Assembly (NCBI GenBank): GCA_900757705.1
Contig: CAAEOW010000104.1
Coordinates: forward strand, 1-5,986
DNA: 5,986 nt
Direction: 5' to 3'
Origin: an uncultured Collinsella sp.
GTDB lineage: Bacteria > Actinomycetota > Coriobacteriia > Coriobacteriales > Coriobacteriaceae
The notes beneath the pieces are model-generated. The model had not been told where the DNA came from. It searched no databases and worked only from the letters and a program-made list of their open reading frames with translations. This document shows, piece after piece, positions 1 to 5,710 of the stretch. Both the position numbers and the translations under genes were made by a program. Numbering within the stretch: the first letter of the stretch is position 1; every line of letters starts with the position of its first letter.

Positions 1-1
1 G

Positions 2-352
2 GGCGTGCTCGCCTTTGTTGGCACGCGCAACCCCCAGATTGGCGCCACGTACGCCCAACATTCTTGCTTCTACAAGATTGACGAGTCGGTACTGGCCAAG
101 GGCTCCATGGTGGCCGCCCAATATGCCATCGACTTTTTGGCCGAGCCCACACAAGAAGAGCTCGACGGCCCCACGATTGCCGCGGTCGCCGAGACCAATC
201 CCGACCTGGCAGCCAAACTGCGCTCTGCCAAGGCCACGGCCGCCGAGGCCCGCGACGCCATGCACGATGCCCGCACCGCCCGACACGCCGCAATCAAGGG
301 CATCCACGACGCTCGCGCCGCCGCCCGCCGCGAGGAGAAGCACGACGAGTAG
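2..352 (+). CDS. M20-family amidohydrolase/peptidase, C-terminal fragment (5' end outside window)
   Basis: The reading frame is open from the window edge, so only the last ~116 residues are present and the GTG at 5 is an internal Val, not a start. The first ~48 residues (LAFVGTRNP, then YAQHSCFYKIDE, then YAIDFL) match the end of the catalytic domain of M20D amidohydrolases, such as hippurate, IAA-amino-acid or N-acetyl-diaminopimelate hydrolases. There a His in an H-S-x-x-F/Y-x-I-(D/N)-E context is the last metal ligand; here it is the H of QHSCFYKID. The family hydrolyses N-acyl or aminobenzoyl amino acids in the cytoplasm with two metal ions; the substrate cannot be told from this piece. 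After the usual family end there is an extra tail of ~60 residues, rich in Ala, Arg, Lys, Asp and His, that should be a long charged helix. The gene ends in TAG and is followed after 44 bases by a strong hairpin. The family call rests on recognition of the C-terminal motif only. Confidence 0.75.
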   Translation, partial: GVLAFVGTRNPQIGATYAQHSCFYKIDESVLAKGSMVAAQYAIDFLAEPTQEELDGPTIAAVAETNPDLAAKLRSAKATAAEARDAMHDARTARHAAIKGIHDARAAARREEKHDE

Positions 353-396
353 TCGATCCACGACCATCTCGCAGTCATAGCCACATCGCGATATCA

Positions 397-434
397 AAGC
401 GGGGGCGGACGTTTCGACGCGTCCGCCCCCGCTT
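397..434. terminator. Bidirectional terminator between convergent genes
   Basis: A perfect 14-bp inverted repeat (arms 397-410 and 421-434, starting AAGCGGGGGC) encloses a 10-base loop. It lies 44 bases after the + strand amidohydrolase stop and 58 bases after the - strand zinc-ribbon gene stop. The arms carry AA and TT ends, so short T stretches follow the stem on both strands (CTTATTT on +, GCTTTGATAT on -). It probably ends transcription from both sides. Confidence 0.85.
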
Positions 435-492
435 ATTTGTCAAGCGCTATTTCTACCGTTTCTACCCCGTCCCCAAATGGCAGGTGGCAGGG

Positions 493-1755
493 TTACTCGT
501 CCTGCGGGTCCTCGTCGGAGCTTGGCGCGGGGTCGGGCTCAGGCACGGGCACGGGCGCGGGCACAGGCTCAGGCTCAGGCACGGGCTCGGGCTCGGGCTC
601 GGGCGCAGGCGCCGGCGCCGCAGCGGAATCGGATACGGGCGCTGCGTCGGTGCTAAAACCAGCCGGAGCAGACTTCTTCTCAAACGGCAGCACAAAGGTC
701 AGGACGTCATCCTTATCCTCATCAGCCCATTCAGCTGCATAACGCGCTACCCAATAGCCAACGGCACGATGCTTGAGCATCTTGCCAAAGACCGTAAGGA
801 ATACCGTGACAAACGCCGTCAGCACCAAGAACAATACGAACGTGATGCCACCGCCGGTAACAAGCGCCTCAATAGCCGAAGGACGGTAGTAGTAGCTATA
901 CATACCGACAGAGGCAATGGCGCCGAAGATGAGCGTCAGGATCCATGTGACAACGTTGGCGACCAGACCCGTCAAAAACTCGGGAAGGAACGAAGCGCAG
1001 AACAGCTTGGTCTTGTTGTGCTTAAACGCCGCCCAGACCTTGTCGAGCGAAAACGCGCTCTCGACACGACCGGTCACCGCAAAGTGCATCACGGCAATGT
1101 CGGCGAACATCTTAAAGAAGACCCCCAAGACCGCCGTGGCAATCATAGCCAGGACAAGCAGGCCAAGCGAGCCAAACAGCGCTGCCTCGAGTGCATAGGA
1201 GCCGTAATACGAATACGAGCCCGCGGCGCCAATTACCACGCTCTCCACCAGCGAAAGCACTACACCGATAACGGGAATGGCAGCGATAACCTCGAGCACG
1301 ACCGAGATAACGCTCGAAAAGACTCCGAGGCCAAACGACGTGGAACGCATGAGTGGACGGTCCATGCCGTCATCGACCTTGAGCGAAAGATCACGGCCCC
1401 ACTCGATACCAAAGCCGGAACCGCACACGCTCGCAATGCAAGCTGCCAAAAAGCCGATGGCAGCCGCAATGCCGCCAATAACGGGAATGAACAGCACGAG
1501 CACTGACACGACACAGATGAGCGCCGGCAAAAAGGCGATCTGGCACACGCGCTGCAGCACGCCCGGCGTCTTGGTCATGTCCTCAAACGCCTGAGCCACA
1601 CAGCCCTTGGACGCATTCGCCACGGGCGGTTGCGGAACAAACTGCTGGGGCTGACCCTGAGGGGCAGAGGCTGCGGCACCGGCATTGGGGGCACCACACG
1701 CACCACAGAACTTATCGTTGTCGCCCATGGGGGCACCACACTGCGAACAGAACAT
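493..1755 (-). CDS. Zinc-ribbon multi-pass membrane protein with X-Pro repeat tail
   Basis: This encodes 420 residues of unknown function. An N-terminal zinc ribbon has Cys at 3, 6, 17 and 20 (CSQCGAP and CGACGAP), typical of the small zinc_ribbon_2/zf-ribbon_3 type. A Gln/Pro/Ala linker follows to ~50. Then comes a membrane region with hydrophobic stretches at about 74-115, 142-180, 193-228, 255-290 and 301-325, rich in small residues and resembling DUF4013-type integral membrane proteins; that match is by eye and uncertain. A charged stretch (WADEDKDD, 343-350) leads to a C-terminal tail of sixteen consecutive X-Pro pairs (~380-411) and an acidic end. The start at 1755 was chosen because GAAGGG lies 9 bases upstream and the protein then begins directly with MFCSQCG. 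The in-frame ATG at 1764 has no spacing to that site, and one at 1851 adds residues unlike the family. It is the second gene after the YitT gene (150-base gap, no clear terminator), so co-transcription is possible. The role is unknown; the ribbon and tail suggest cytoplasmic protein contacts. Confidence 0.85.
   Translation of the reverse strand: MFCSQCGAPMGDNDKFCGACGAPNAGAAASAPQGQPQQFVPQPPVANASKGCVAQAFEDMTKTPGVLQRVCQIAFLPALICVVSVLVLFIPVIGGIAAAIGFLAACIASVCGSGFGIEWGRDLSLKVDDGMDRPLMRSTSFGLGVFSSVISVVLEVIAAIPVIGVVLSLVESVVIGAAGSYSYYGSYALEAALFGSLGLLVLAMIATAVLGVFFKMFADIAVMHFAVTGRVESAFSLDKVWAAFKHNKTKLFCASFLPEFLTGLVANVVTWILTLIFGAIASVGMYSYYYRPSAIEALVTGGGITFVLFLVLTAFVTVFLTVFGKMLKHRAVGYWVARYAAEWADEDKDDVLTFVLPFEKKSAPAGFSTDAAPVSDSAAAPAPAPEPEPEPVPEPEPVPAPVPVPEPDPAPSSDEDPQDE
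523..618 (-). repeat. Hexanucleotide tandem repeat encoding (X-Pro)16
   Basis: Sixteen 6-base units, mostly RGGCNC on the + strand, run in register with the codons of the zinc-ribbon protein. Each unit encodes one X-Pro pair. X is Glu, Val or Ala, set almost only by the second base of one codon (GAG, GTG, GCG), plus one Asp near the end. The best-preserved run is 535-612 (13 units). Unit gain or loss by slippage would keep the reading frame. Confidence 0.9.
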
Positions 1756-1853
1756 CGAGATCATCCCTTCGTATCTTGAGCGAATCATCTGGATCGCAAA
1801 CGATGTCTTTGGCATCATTATCACCCAATGTGGGGACAAATACTCCAACATGA

Positions 1854-1868
1854 CGCATTTGCAATGCG
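1854..1868. other. 15-base palindrome upstream of the zinc-ribbon gene
   Basis: CGCATT and AATGCG form perfect 6-base arms around TGC, about 100 bases upstream of the zinc-ribbon start and 37 bases after the YitT stop. The stem is too short and lacks a T tract, so it is a poor terminator. It could be an operator, or chance. The rest of the 1756-1905 gap shows no convincing promoter pair. Confidence 0.25.
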
Positions 1869-1905
1869 CAGGGCGCTATTCGATTGTTTGATGAGCTCGA
1901 CCGCG

Positions 1906-2928
1906 TTAGTTCGTTCCGCGGAAACCCTTGCCGACGATCTCGGAGCTGTCGACAATCGTGATAAAGGCACCCGGATCGATCTCGCGCGCGTAGCGACGCA
2001 GTTGCACGGCCTCGCGACGACTCAGCACGCTCATAATCACCGTCACGCACTTGCCCGAGAAAGCACCGTAGCCGCGGCTGATAGTCGCCGTACGGTTGAG
2101 ATGCTTGACGATAAACTCCTCGACTTTAAGGGGCTCGGAGCAAATGACCGTGCAGACTTTACGCAGGTGGATGCTCTCGATGGCTTTGTCGACCACAAGC
2201 GTCTTGGCAAACAGGCCGAGCACGCAATACAGACCGACGCGCGGGCCGTACAAGAAGGCCGCGATGGTCACGATGCCGATATCGACCAGCAGCAGCGCAC
2301 GGCCGATCTCAAGCGTCGTGCGGCGTTTGAGAATCATGGCGAGGATGTCCGTGCCGCCCGTCGAGGCACCAATATCAAAGACGATGGCGCTGCCGAGCGC
2401 CGGCAGAATCACGGCAAAGCACAGGTCGAGCCACATATCGCCCGTCATCGAGACATCGGTCGGAATAAAGAGCTCAAACAGCGAAACATAGGCGGACAGC
2501 GCAAACGAGGCAAAGACACTCCACAGGATTGCCTTGCGCTCCAAAAAGATAAAGCCCAGAACGACCAGGACCGCATTGATAATCCACATAAAGACGCCGA
2601 CGGGCAGGGTCGGGAACAGCGTGGACAGAATGACCGACACGCCCGAGGTGCCGCCAAAAGCAAAGTGATTAGGGGTTTTAAACGCGACGATAGCAAAGGC
2701 CGTGAGGATCAGGCCCAAATTGAGCTCGGCAAAAAAGCGCGGAAAGCCCGGCTCCTGGCTGCGCTTGCGACCAGCGCGCTCGCCCCGCTCGATAACATCG
2801 CGATCGACCACGCGCTCCATCGGCACTACGGGAGGACGATGCACCTCCTCGGCAGCACGCGACGCCGCCTCTGCCGCAGCGGCCTCAATTGCCCATGCCT
2901 TGCTTTCTGTTTCGTGCTCGTCGGCCAT
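1906..2928 (-). CDS. YitT family membrane protein (DUF161 + DUF2179)
   Basis: This encodes 340 residues. Residues 1-65 are a charged, Ala/Glu-rich cytoplasmic extension longer than usual for the family. The YitT membrane core follows at ~66-248, with the family signatures GGTSG (92-96) and STGGTD (189-194) and about five to six hydrophobic segments. Residues ~250-337 are a DUF2179 domain (starting ESIHLRKVCTVICSEP), a cytoplasmic ferredoxin-like fold. YitT proteins are widespread in Firmicutes and Actinomycetota, often in several copies, and their transported substrate or function is not established. The ATG at 2928 has GAGGGG 8 bases upstream. A weak promoter could be TTGCAA (2994-2999) with TCTAAT (2969-2974), but the 19-base spacer is long. 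The next upstream operon is closed by a terminator at 3041-3082, so this gene should start its own transcript, possibly including the zinc-ribbon gene downstream. Confidence 0.92.
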   Translation of the reverse strand: MADEHETESKAWAIEAAAAEAASRAAEEVHRPPVVPMERVVDRDVIERGERAGRKRSQEPGFPRFFAELNLGLILTAFAIVAFKTPNHFAFGGTSGVSVILSTLFPTLPVGVFMWIINAVLVVLGFIFLERKAILWSVFASFALSAYVSLFELFIPTDVSMTGDMWLDLCFAVILPALGSAIVFDIGASTGGTDILAMILKRRTTLEIGRALLLVDIGIVTIAAFLYGPRVGLYCVLGLFAKTLVVDKAIESIHLRKVCTVICSEPLKVEEFIVKHLNRTATISRGYGAFSGKCVTVIMSVLSRREAVQLRRYAREIDPGAFITIVDSSEIVGKGFRGTN

Positions 2929-3040
2929 TACGGCAACCCCTCGTTAACAATTTGGAAACAATGCGCCCATTAGAGTAACGCGGAACGTGGGGATTGCAAC
3001 CCCTAGTTAGACGAGCGGTATGACTACATCGGGAGCGTAC

Positions 3041-3082
3041 AAAAACGGCCGGCCACGCTTTTGCTTGCGCGGTCGGCCGTTT
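3041..3082 (-). terminator. Rho-independent terminator of the amaP-DUF2273-asp23 operon
   Basis: The arms 3043-3058 and 3067-3082 form a ~16-bp stem with one G-T wobble and one A-C mismatch around an 8-base loop. On the - strand the stem is followed by TTTTTGTAC, a proper U tract, so the terminator mainly serves the asp23 operon that ends at 3135. On the + strand the tail (TTTAACGTTTT) is weaker, and no + strand gene reads into it. Confidence 0.88.
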
Positions 3083-3105
3083 AACGTTTTCGCAGATAAA
3101 ACCTG

Positions 3106-3137
3106 CCAAAACAAACCTGTCCCTTTTTGGAAGGTTA
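3106..3137 (-). repeat. Structured 3'-end element, copy A (at asp23 stop codon)
   Basis: On the - strand the element begins with the TAA stop of asp23 (TAACCT) and contains GGGACAGGTTTG. Two interleaved complementary arm pairs are visible: CCAAAA (3106-3111) with TTTTGG (3125-3130), and AACCT (3114-3118) with AGGTT (3132-3136). A second element of the same plan lies at 5711-5753. The two look like members of a dispersed short repeat family. Similar GGGACAGGTTT sequences are familiar to me from intergenic repeats in other bacterial genomes, but I cannot confirm that here. Confidence 0.5.
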
Positions 3138-3650
3138 TTCGTGCTGGCTGGTACGGTGCTCGTACTCCTCGGGAGTGATGACATCCTCGATGCGCAGGTT
3201 GACGCCTGCCACCTCAAGGCCGGTCATCGCGGCAAGACGCTCGGTGACGCGCGCCTTAACGTCGTCAAAGATCGCAGGCGCATAGGCGCCGTACTCGATG
3301 ATGACCGAGATGTTGACGACCACGCGGTTGTCGTCGGTGACCTCGACCGTCACGCCCTTGGTCAGGTTCTCGGCACCAAACTGCTCCTGCACAAAGTGCA
3401 TGAGGTTACCCTTCATGCCCAGAACGTGCGGCACCTCGCGGGTGGCCATGGCGACGATTTTCTCGATCACGCCGTTGGAATAGGTCAGCGAGTCCTCGGA
3501 CTCGTCTGCTTCCTCGTCGTCCTCATCCGTATCGGACTCGGCCTCGACGAGAGCCTCGTCCTCGAGCGTCACATCCTCAGCTTCGGCGACGACCGCCTCG
3601 TTCTCCTCGAGCTCGGTATCGGCTACATCGACCTTCGTATTAAAAGCCAT
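3135..3650 (-). CDS. asp23: Asp23/Gls24 family envelope stress protein
   Basis: This encodes 171 residues. Residues ~12-53 are a strongly acidic, disordered leader (EDVTLEDEALVEAESDTDED and onward). The Asp23/Gls24 domain (DUF322) covers ~54-160: a start like YSNGVIEKIVAMATREVPHV, the central VTVEV and VVVNISVIIEYG strands, a helix of the VKARVTERLAAMTGLEV type, and the closing strand VNLRIEDVI. Asp23 is a soluble, abundant protein held at the membrane by AmaP in Staphylococcus aureus; loss of it triggers a cell-wall stress response there. The ATG at 3650 has a near-perfect AGGAGG four bases upstream, the best ribosome binding site in the window, which suggests high expression relative to its operon partners. 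It lies 44 bases after the DUF2273 stop. The acidic leader is longer than in the short family members. The TAA stop is the first part of repeat copy A, and the operon terminator follows. Confidence 0.93.
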   Translation of the reverse strand: MAFNTKVDVADTELEENEAVVAEAEDVTLEDEALVEAESDTDEDDEEADESEDSLTYSNGVIEKIVAMATREVPHVLGMKGNLMHFVQEQFGAENLTKGVTVEVTDDNRVVVNISVIIEYGAYAPAIFDDVKARVTERLAAMTGLEVAGVNLRIEDVITPEEYEHRTSQHE

Positions 3651-3694
3651 GGTTCCTCCTTATGCCTGCCGCGGATGCGACAGTCGAATACATA

Positions 3695-4072
3695 TTAGCG
3701 GCCGCTAAACAAACGGCCGAAGAAGTTGACGATCCCGTTCTCGCCGTCGCGAATTTGGCCGATCACAGCGCCGATCAGCACGAAGAATGCAATGACGAGC
3801 GTGTCCCATAGGCCCAACGTGAGCACCAACACGGCGAGGATAAAGCCGGCGACGGCGCCGAGTGTGGTGTTGGGATGACGCACCGCATAGCTCCAGATGG
3901 CAGCGCCCGTACCTTTGATGAGACCCATGGCCTCGTCAAAGTCGTTGGCGGCGCTGTCGTGCTGCTCGCCGGCCTCGGGCTTGGTGTCGGCGGACTCGCC
4001 TGCCGGCGTAGCGTTCTGATCGATCGTCAGGCGCGGCGTGCGGGCGGTCTTGTCTTGGCTGGTATCACTCAC
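3695..4072 (-). CDS. DUF2273 family small membrane protein
   Basis: This encodes 125 residues. Residues ~1-60 are polar and probably disordered (rich in Thr, Asp, Glu and Ala). Residues ~68-108 hold two closely spaced membrane helices (TLGAVAGFILAVLVLTLG and TLVIAFFVLIGAVIGQI) with the Gly pattern of DUF2273, followed by a short amphipathic tail ending FFGRLFSGR. DUF2273 proteins are normally only ~60-80 residues, so the N-terminal half is an addition. The family sits between amaP and asp23 in many Gram-positive bacteria and probably belongs to the same membrane complex; its exact role is unknown. The start is GTG at 4072, with GGAGG six bases upstream inside the end of amaP. The two genes overlap by 8 bases (GTGAGTGA), which points to translational coupling. 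Confidence 0.88.
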   Translation of the reverse strand: MSDTSQDKTARTPRLTIDQNATPAGESADTKPEAGEQHDSAANDFDEAMGLIKGTGAAIWSYAVRHPNTTLGAVAGFILAVLVLTLGLWDTLVIAFFVLIGAVIGQIRDGENGIVNFFGRLFSGR

Positions 4073-4610
4073 CGGAAACCTCCACGGTCTGGACGGTAGT
4101 CTTGGACGGCAAAAAACGGACGCGCGCGGTCGTGCCCGGCGTGCCGAGCATGGTGTCGCAGGCCTTCTCGATGCGCTGCTGCATCGCGATAGCTTGGGAG
4201 GCCACGTCCCGGTCGTCGAGCGCGATGGCCTCTACCTTAAAACGAACGCGCGACTCGTCGGAGCCTTGAACGCGTGCCTCGATATGCTCAACCATCACAC
4301 GATCATCGCACTCCGCCGCGGCGCGGGCGCACGAGGAAAGCGCTGCGAGCGTGACCTCGATATTGCGCTCCCCCGCCGGATGCACGCAGGACGGCTCGCG
4401 ACGGGCGAACATCAGGCGGAAAAAGCTCAGCAGTACGCCGATCGCCACGACGCCGGCGCACGCCGTCACGACGATGCGCGGCATGGGGTCGCGCATCAGC
4501 AGCATAAAGCGATACGTATACGGCCCCCAAAACTGGCAGACAAGCGTACCCAGCGCCACGATGGTGGCGGCAAGATACACGATCGCTAGGGCTCGTTTGA
4601 GTACGCGCAC
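4065..4610 (-). CDS. amaP: AmaP-like alkaline shock response membrane anchor protein
   Basis: This encodes 181 residues, close to the usual AmaP length. Two membrane helices lie at ~7-27 and ~45-69 with a short loop between them. A soluble domain spans ~80-177, starting NIEVTLAALSSCARAAAE and including VRFKVEAIAL and VRFLP strands, which itself resembles an Asp23-like fold. In Staphylococcus aureus AmaP ties Asp23 to the membrane near the cell envelope. The order amaP, DUF2273, asp23 is the same here, which supports the call strongly. The GTG at 4610 has AAGGGAG six bases upstream. It is the first gene of the operon; a TATAAT box lies ~50 bases upstream, next to the yebC terminator. Confidence 0.88.
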   Translation of the reverse strand: MRVLKRALAIVYLAATIVALGTLVCQFWGPYTYRFMLLMRDPMPRIVVTACAGVVAIGVLLSFFRLMFARREPSCVHPAGERNIEVTLAALSSCARAAAECDDRVMVEHIEARVQGSDESRVRFKVEAIALDDRDVASQAIAMQQRIEKACDTMLGTPGTTARVRFLPSKTTVQTVEVSGE

Positions 4611-4660
4611 GCGGCGCTCCCTTCAAATCTCGGCTCTCGAAATGCAAAACGGTTCGCATC

Positions 4661-4666
4661 ATTATA
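4661..4666 (-). promoter_or_regulatory. Candidate -10 box of the amaP operon
   Basis: On the - strand TATAAT is a perfect -10 hexamer, 50 bases from the amaP start. Its first T is the last base of the yebC terminator's U tract. The region where a -35 box would lie is inside the terminator stem (near TAGAGC) and does not resemble TTGACA, so use of this promoter would need an activator or a weak -35. Confidence 0.4.
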
Positions 4667-4707
4667 AAAGAGCCGGGTCCGGTGCTCTACGCACGCGGAT
4701 CCGGCTC
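4666..4707 (-). terminator. Terminator of yebC
   Basis: The arms GAGCCGGGTCCG (4670-4681) and CGGATCCGGCTC (4696-4707) give a 12-bp stem with one G-T pair. It is extended by GTGC/GCAC (4682-4685 and 4691-4694) past a one-base bulge, with a 5-base loop. On the - strand the stem is followed by TTTT and then A/T-rich sequence. It lies about 70 bases after the yebC stop. Confidence 0.82.
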
Positions 4708-4753
4708 ATCTATTCCACGAGGCTTGCATGCTCGCTTCATTATGCCCAGATAT

Positions 4754-4771
4754 GCACGGCTCAATCCGTGC
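4754..4771 (-). other. Small hairpin just after the yebC stop
   Basis: GCACGG and CCGTGC form a perfect 6-bp stem with a 6-base loop, beginning 5 bases after the yebC stop codon. No T tract follows. It may protect the 3' end of the mRNA or be incidental; the true terminator is the larger hairpin further on. Confidence 0.3.
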
Positions 4772-4776
4772 TGGCG

Positions 4777-5583
4777 CTACTCCTCCTCGAGGGCAGCGAT
4801 GACCTCGTCGGTCATGTCCATGGTGCTGTAGACGTCCTGGACGTCGTCGAGCTCCTCAAGACGGTCGATGAGGCGCTGGACCTTCTTGGCGTCGGCGCCG
4901 GAAACCTCGGTCGGGGTGGTCGGGACCATGGTGGTCTCGGAGCCCTTGACCTGGACACCCTGCTCCTCGAGCGCCTTGGAGACAGCCATGACCTCGTTGG
5001 CAGCAGTCCAGACGATCCACTCCTCGCCGGCATCCTCGTAGTCCTCGCCACCGGCCTCGGCGATAGCCATCATGAACTCATCCTCGTCACCGGCAGCACC
5101 GTTGGCGATCATGGTCTCCTTCTTGGCGTTCTCATCCAGGATCTCCTTGGCGACGACGATCTGGCCCTTGCGCTCAAACTGGAAGGCGACGGAGCCGGAG
5201 GTGCCCAGGTTGCCACCAGCGTGGGAGAAGGCGGAACGGACATCAGCGGCGGTACGGTTGCGGTTGTCGGTCAGGCAGTCAACATAGACGGCGACACCGG
5301 CGGGACCGTAGCCCTCGTACACGATGTTCTCGTAGACGGCGGCGTCAGCACCCGAACCAAAAGCCTTGTCGATAGCGGACTTGATCTTGTCCTTAGGCAT
5401 GGACTGAGCCTTAGCCTTGGCAACGGCAGCGGCGAGGCTGGCGTTGTTCTCGGGCAGCGGGTCACCGCCGAGACGGGCAGCAACGGTGATGTTGCGGCTG
5501 AGCTTGGAGAAGAGGGCGGAACGCTTGGCGTCCTGCGCGCCCTTACGATGCTTGGTTGTGGCCCACTTAGAGTGTCCGGACAT
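4777..5583 (-). CDS. yebC: YebC/PmpR (TACO1) family regulator
   Basis: This encodes 268 residues, a little longer than the common ~240-250. The family hallmarks are all present: GHSKWA (3-8), KHRKGAQDAKR (11-21), YEGYGP (89-94), DNRNRT (106-111), GGNLGT (123-128) and DDVQDVY (246-252). The extra length is mostly an acidic insertion at ~145-170 in the third domain, before the conserved EAGGED stretch. Family members have been described as DNA-binding regulators, and more recently several (YebC in bacteria, TACO1 in mitochondria) as ribosome-associated factors that help translation through proline-rich stalls. Which applies here cannot be read from the sequence. The ATG at 5583 has AGGAG six bases upstream. 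It stands alone, with a candidate promoter and a terminator, and not beside ruvCAB as in many other genomes. Codon choice is uniform and strongly biased to C/G-ending codons, suggesting good expression. Confidence 0.96.
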   Translation of the reverse strand: MSGHSKWATTKHRKGAQDAKRSALFSKLSRNITVAARLGGDPLPENNASLAAAVAKAKAQSMPKDKIKSAIDKAFGSGADAAVYENIVYEGYGPAGVAVYVDCLTDNRNRTAADVRSAFSHAGGNLGTSGSVAFQFERKGQIVVAKEILDENAKKETMIANGAAGDEDEFMMAIAEAGGEDYEDAGEEWIVWTAANEVMAVSKALEEQGVQVKGSETTMVPTTPTEVSGADAKKVQRLIDRLEELDDVQDVYSTMDMTDEVIAALEEE

Positions 5584-5651
5584 ACGTGTCTCCTATCGGT
5601 TTCGACCTAAAGCCCAGCGCAGATGCTCGGGCAATATAAACAAACGTCGTT

Positions 5652-5680
5652 ATGATATACCTACTGGCCTGCAAGATAAA
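5652..5680 (-). promoter_or_regulatory. Candidate yebC promoter
   Basis: On the - strand TTTATC (5675-5680, a weak -35) and TATCAT (5652-5657, five of six matches to the -10 consensus) are separated by 17 bases. The leader to the yebC start would be about 60 bases. A second A/T-rich box, TATATT, lies nearer the gene without a good partner. Confidence 0.35.
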
Positions 5681-5710
5681 CCCCAAAATGAAGGCGTCGT
5701 GATGATGGCC

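Noticed and set aside
523..618. Functional link between YebC (proline-stall relief) and the X-Pro repeat
   Set aside because: The repeat alternates Pro with other residues and has no run of consecutive prolines, which is the usual stall signal. The genes are also about 4 kb apart with other operons between them.
484..1506. Long + strand open frame (340 codons) opposite the zinc-ribbon gene
   Set aside because: The product starts in the antisense of the X-Pro repeat and is otherwise low-complexity Arg/His/Lys. The - strand frame has the zinc ribbon, membrane helices and a ribosome binding site.
1756..1851. N-terminal extension of the zinc-ribbon protein to an ATG at 1851
   Set aside because: The extra 32 residues do not resemble the family, there is no good ribosome binding site, and the start at 1755 has GAAGGG at proper spacing and begins with the CxxC ribbon.
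1828..2973. Long + strand open frame (381 codons) opposite the YitT gene
   Set aside because: It is antisense to a clear YitT/DUF2179 protein, with a highly charged product that matches no family and no ribosome binding site.
4351..5610. Long + strand open frame (419 codons) opposite yebC and amaP
   Set aside because: It lies antisense to two clearly recognisable genes, crosses their boundaries and the terminator, and its Gly/Leu/Val-rich product matches no family. It is a shadow of GC-rich codons on the other strand.
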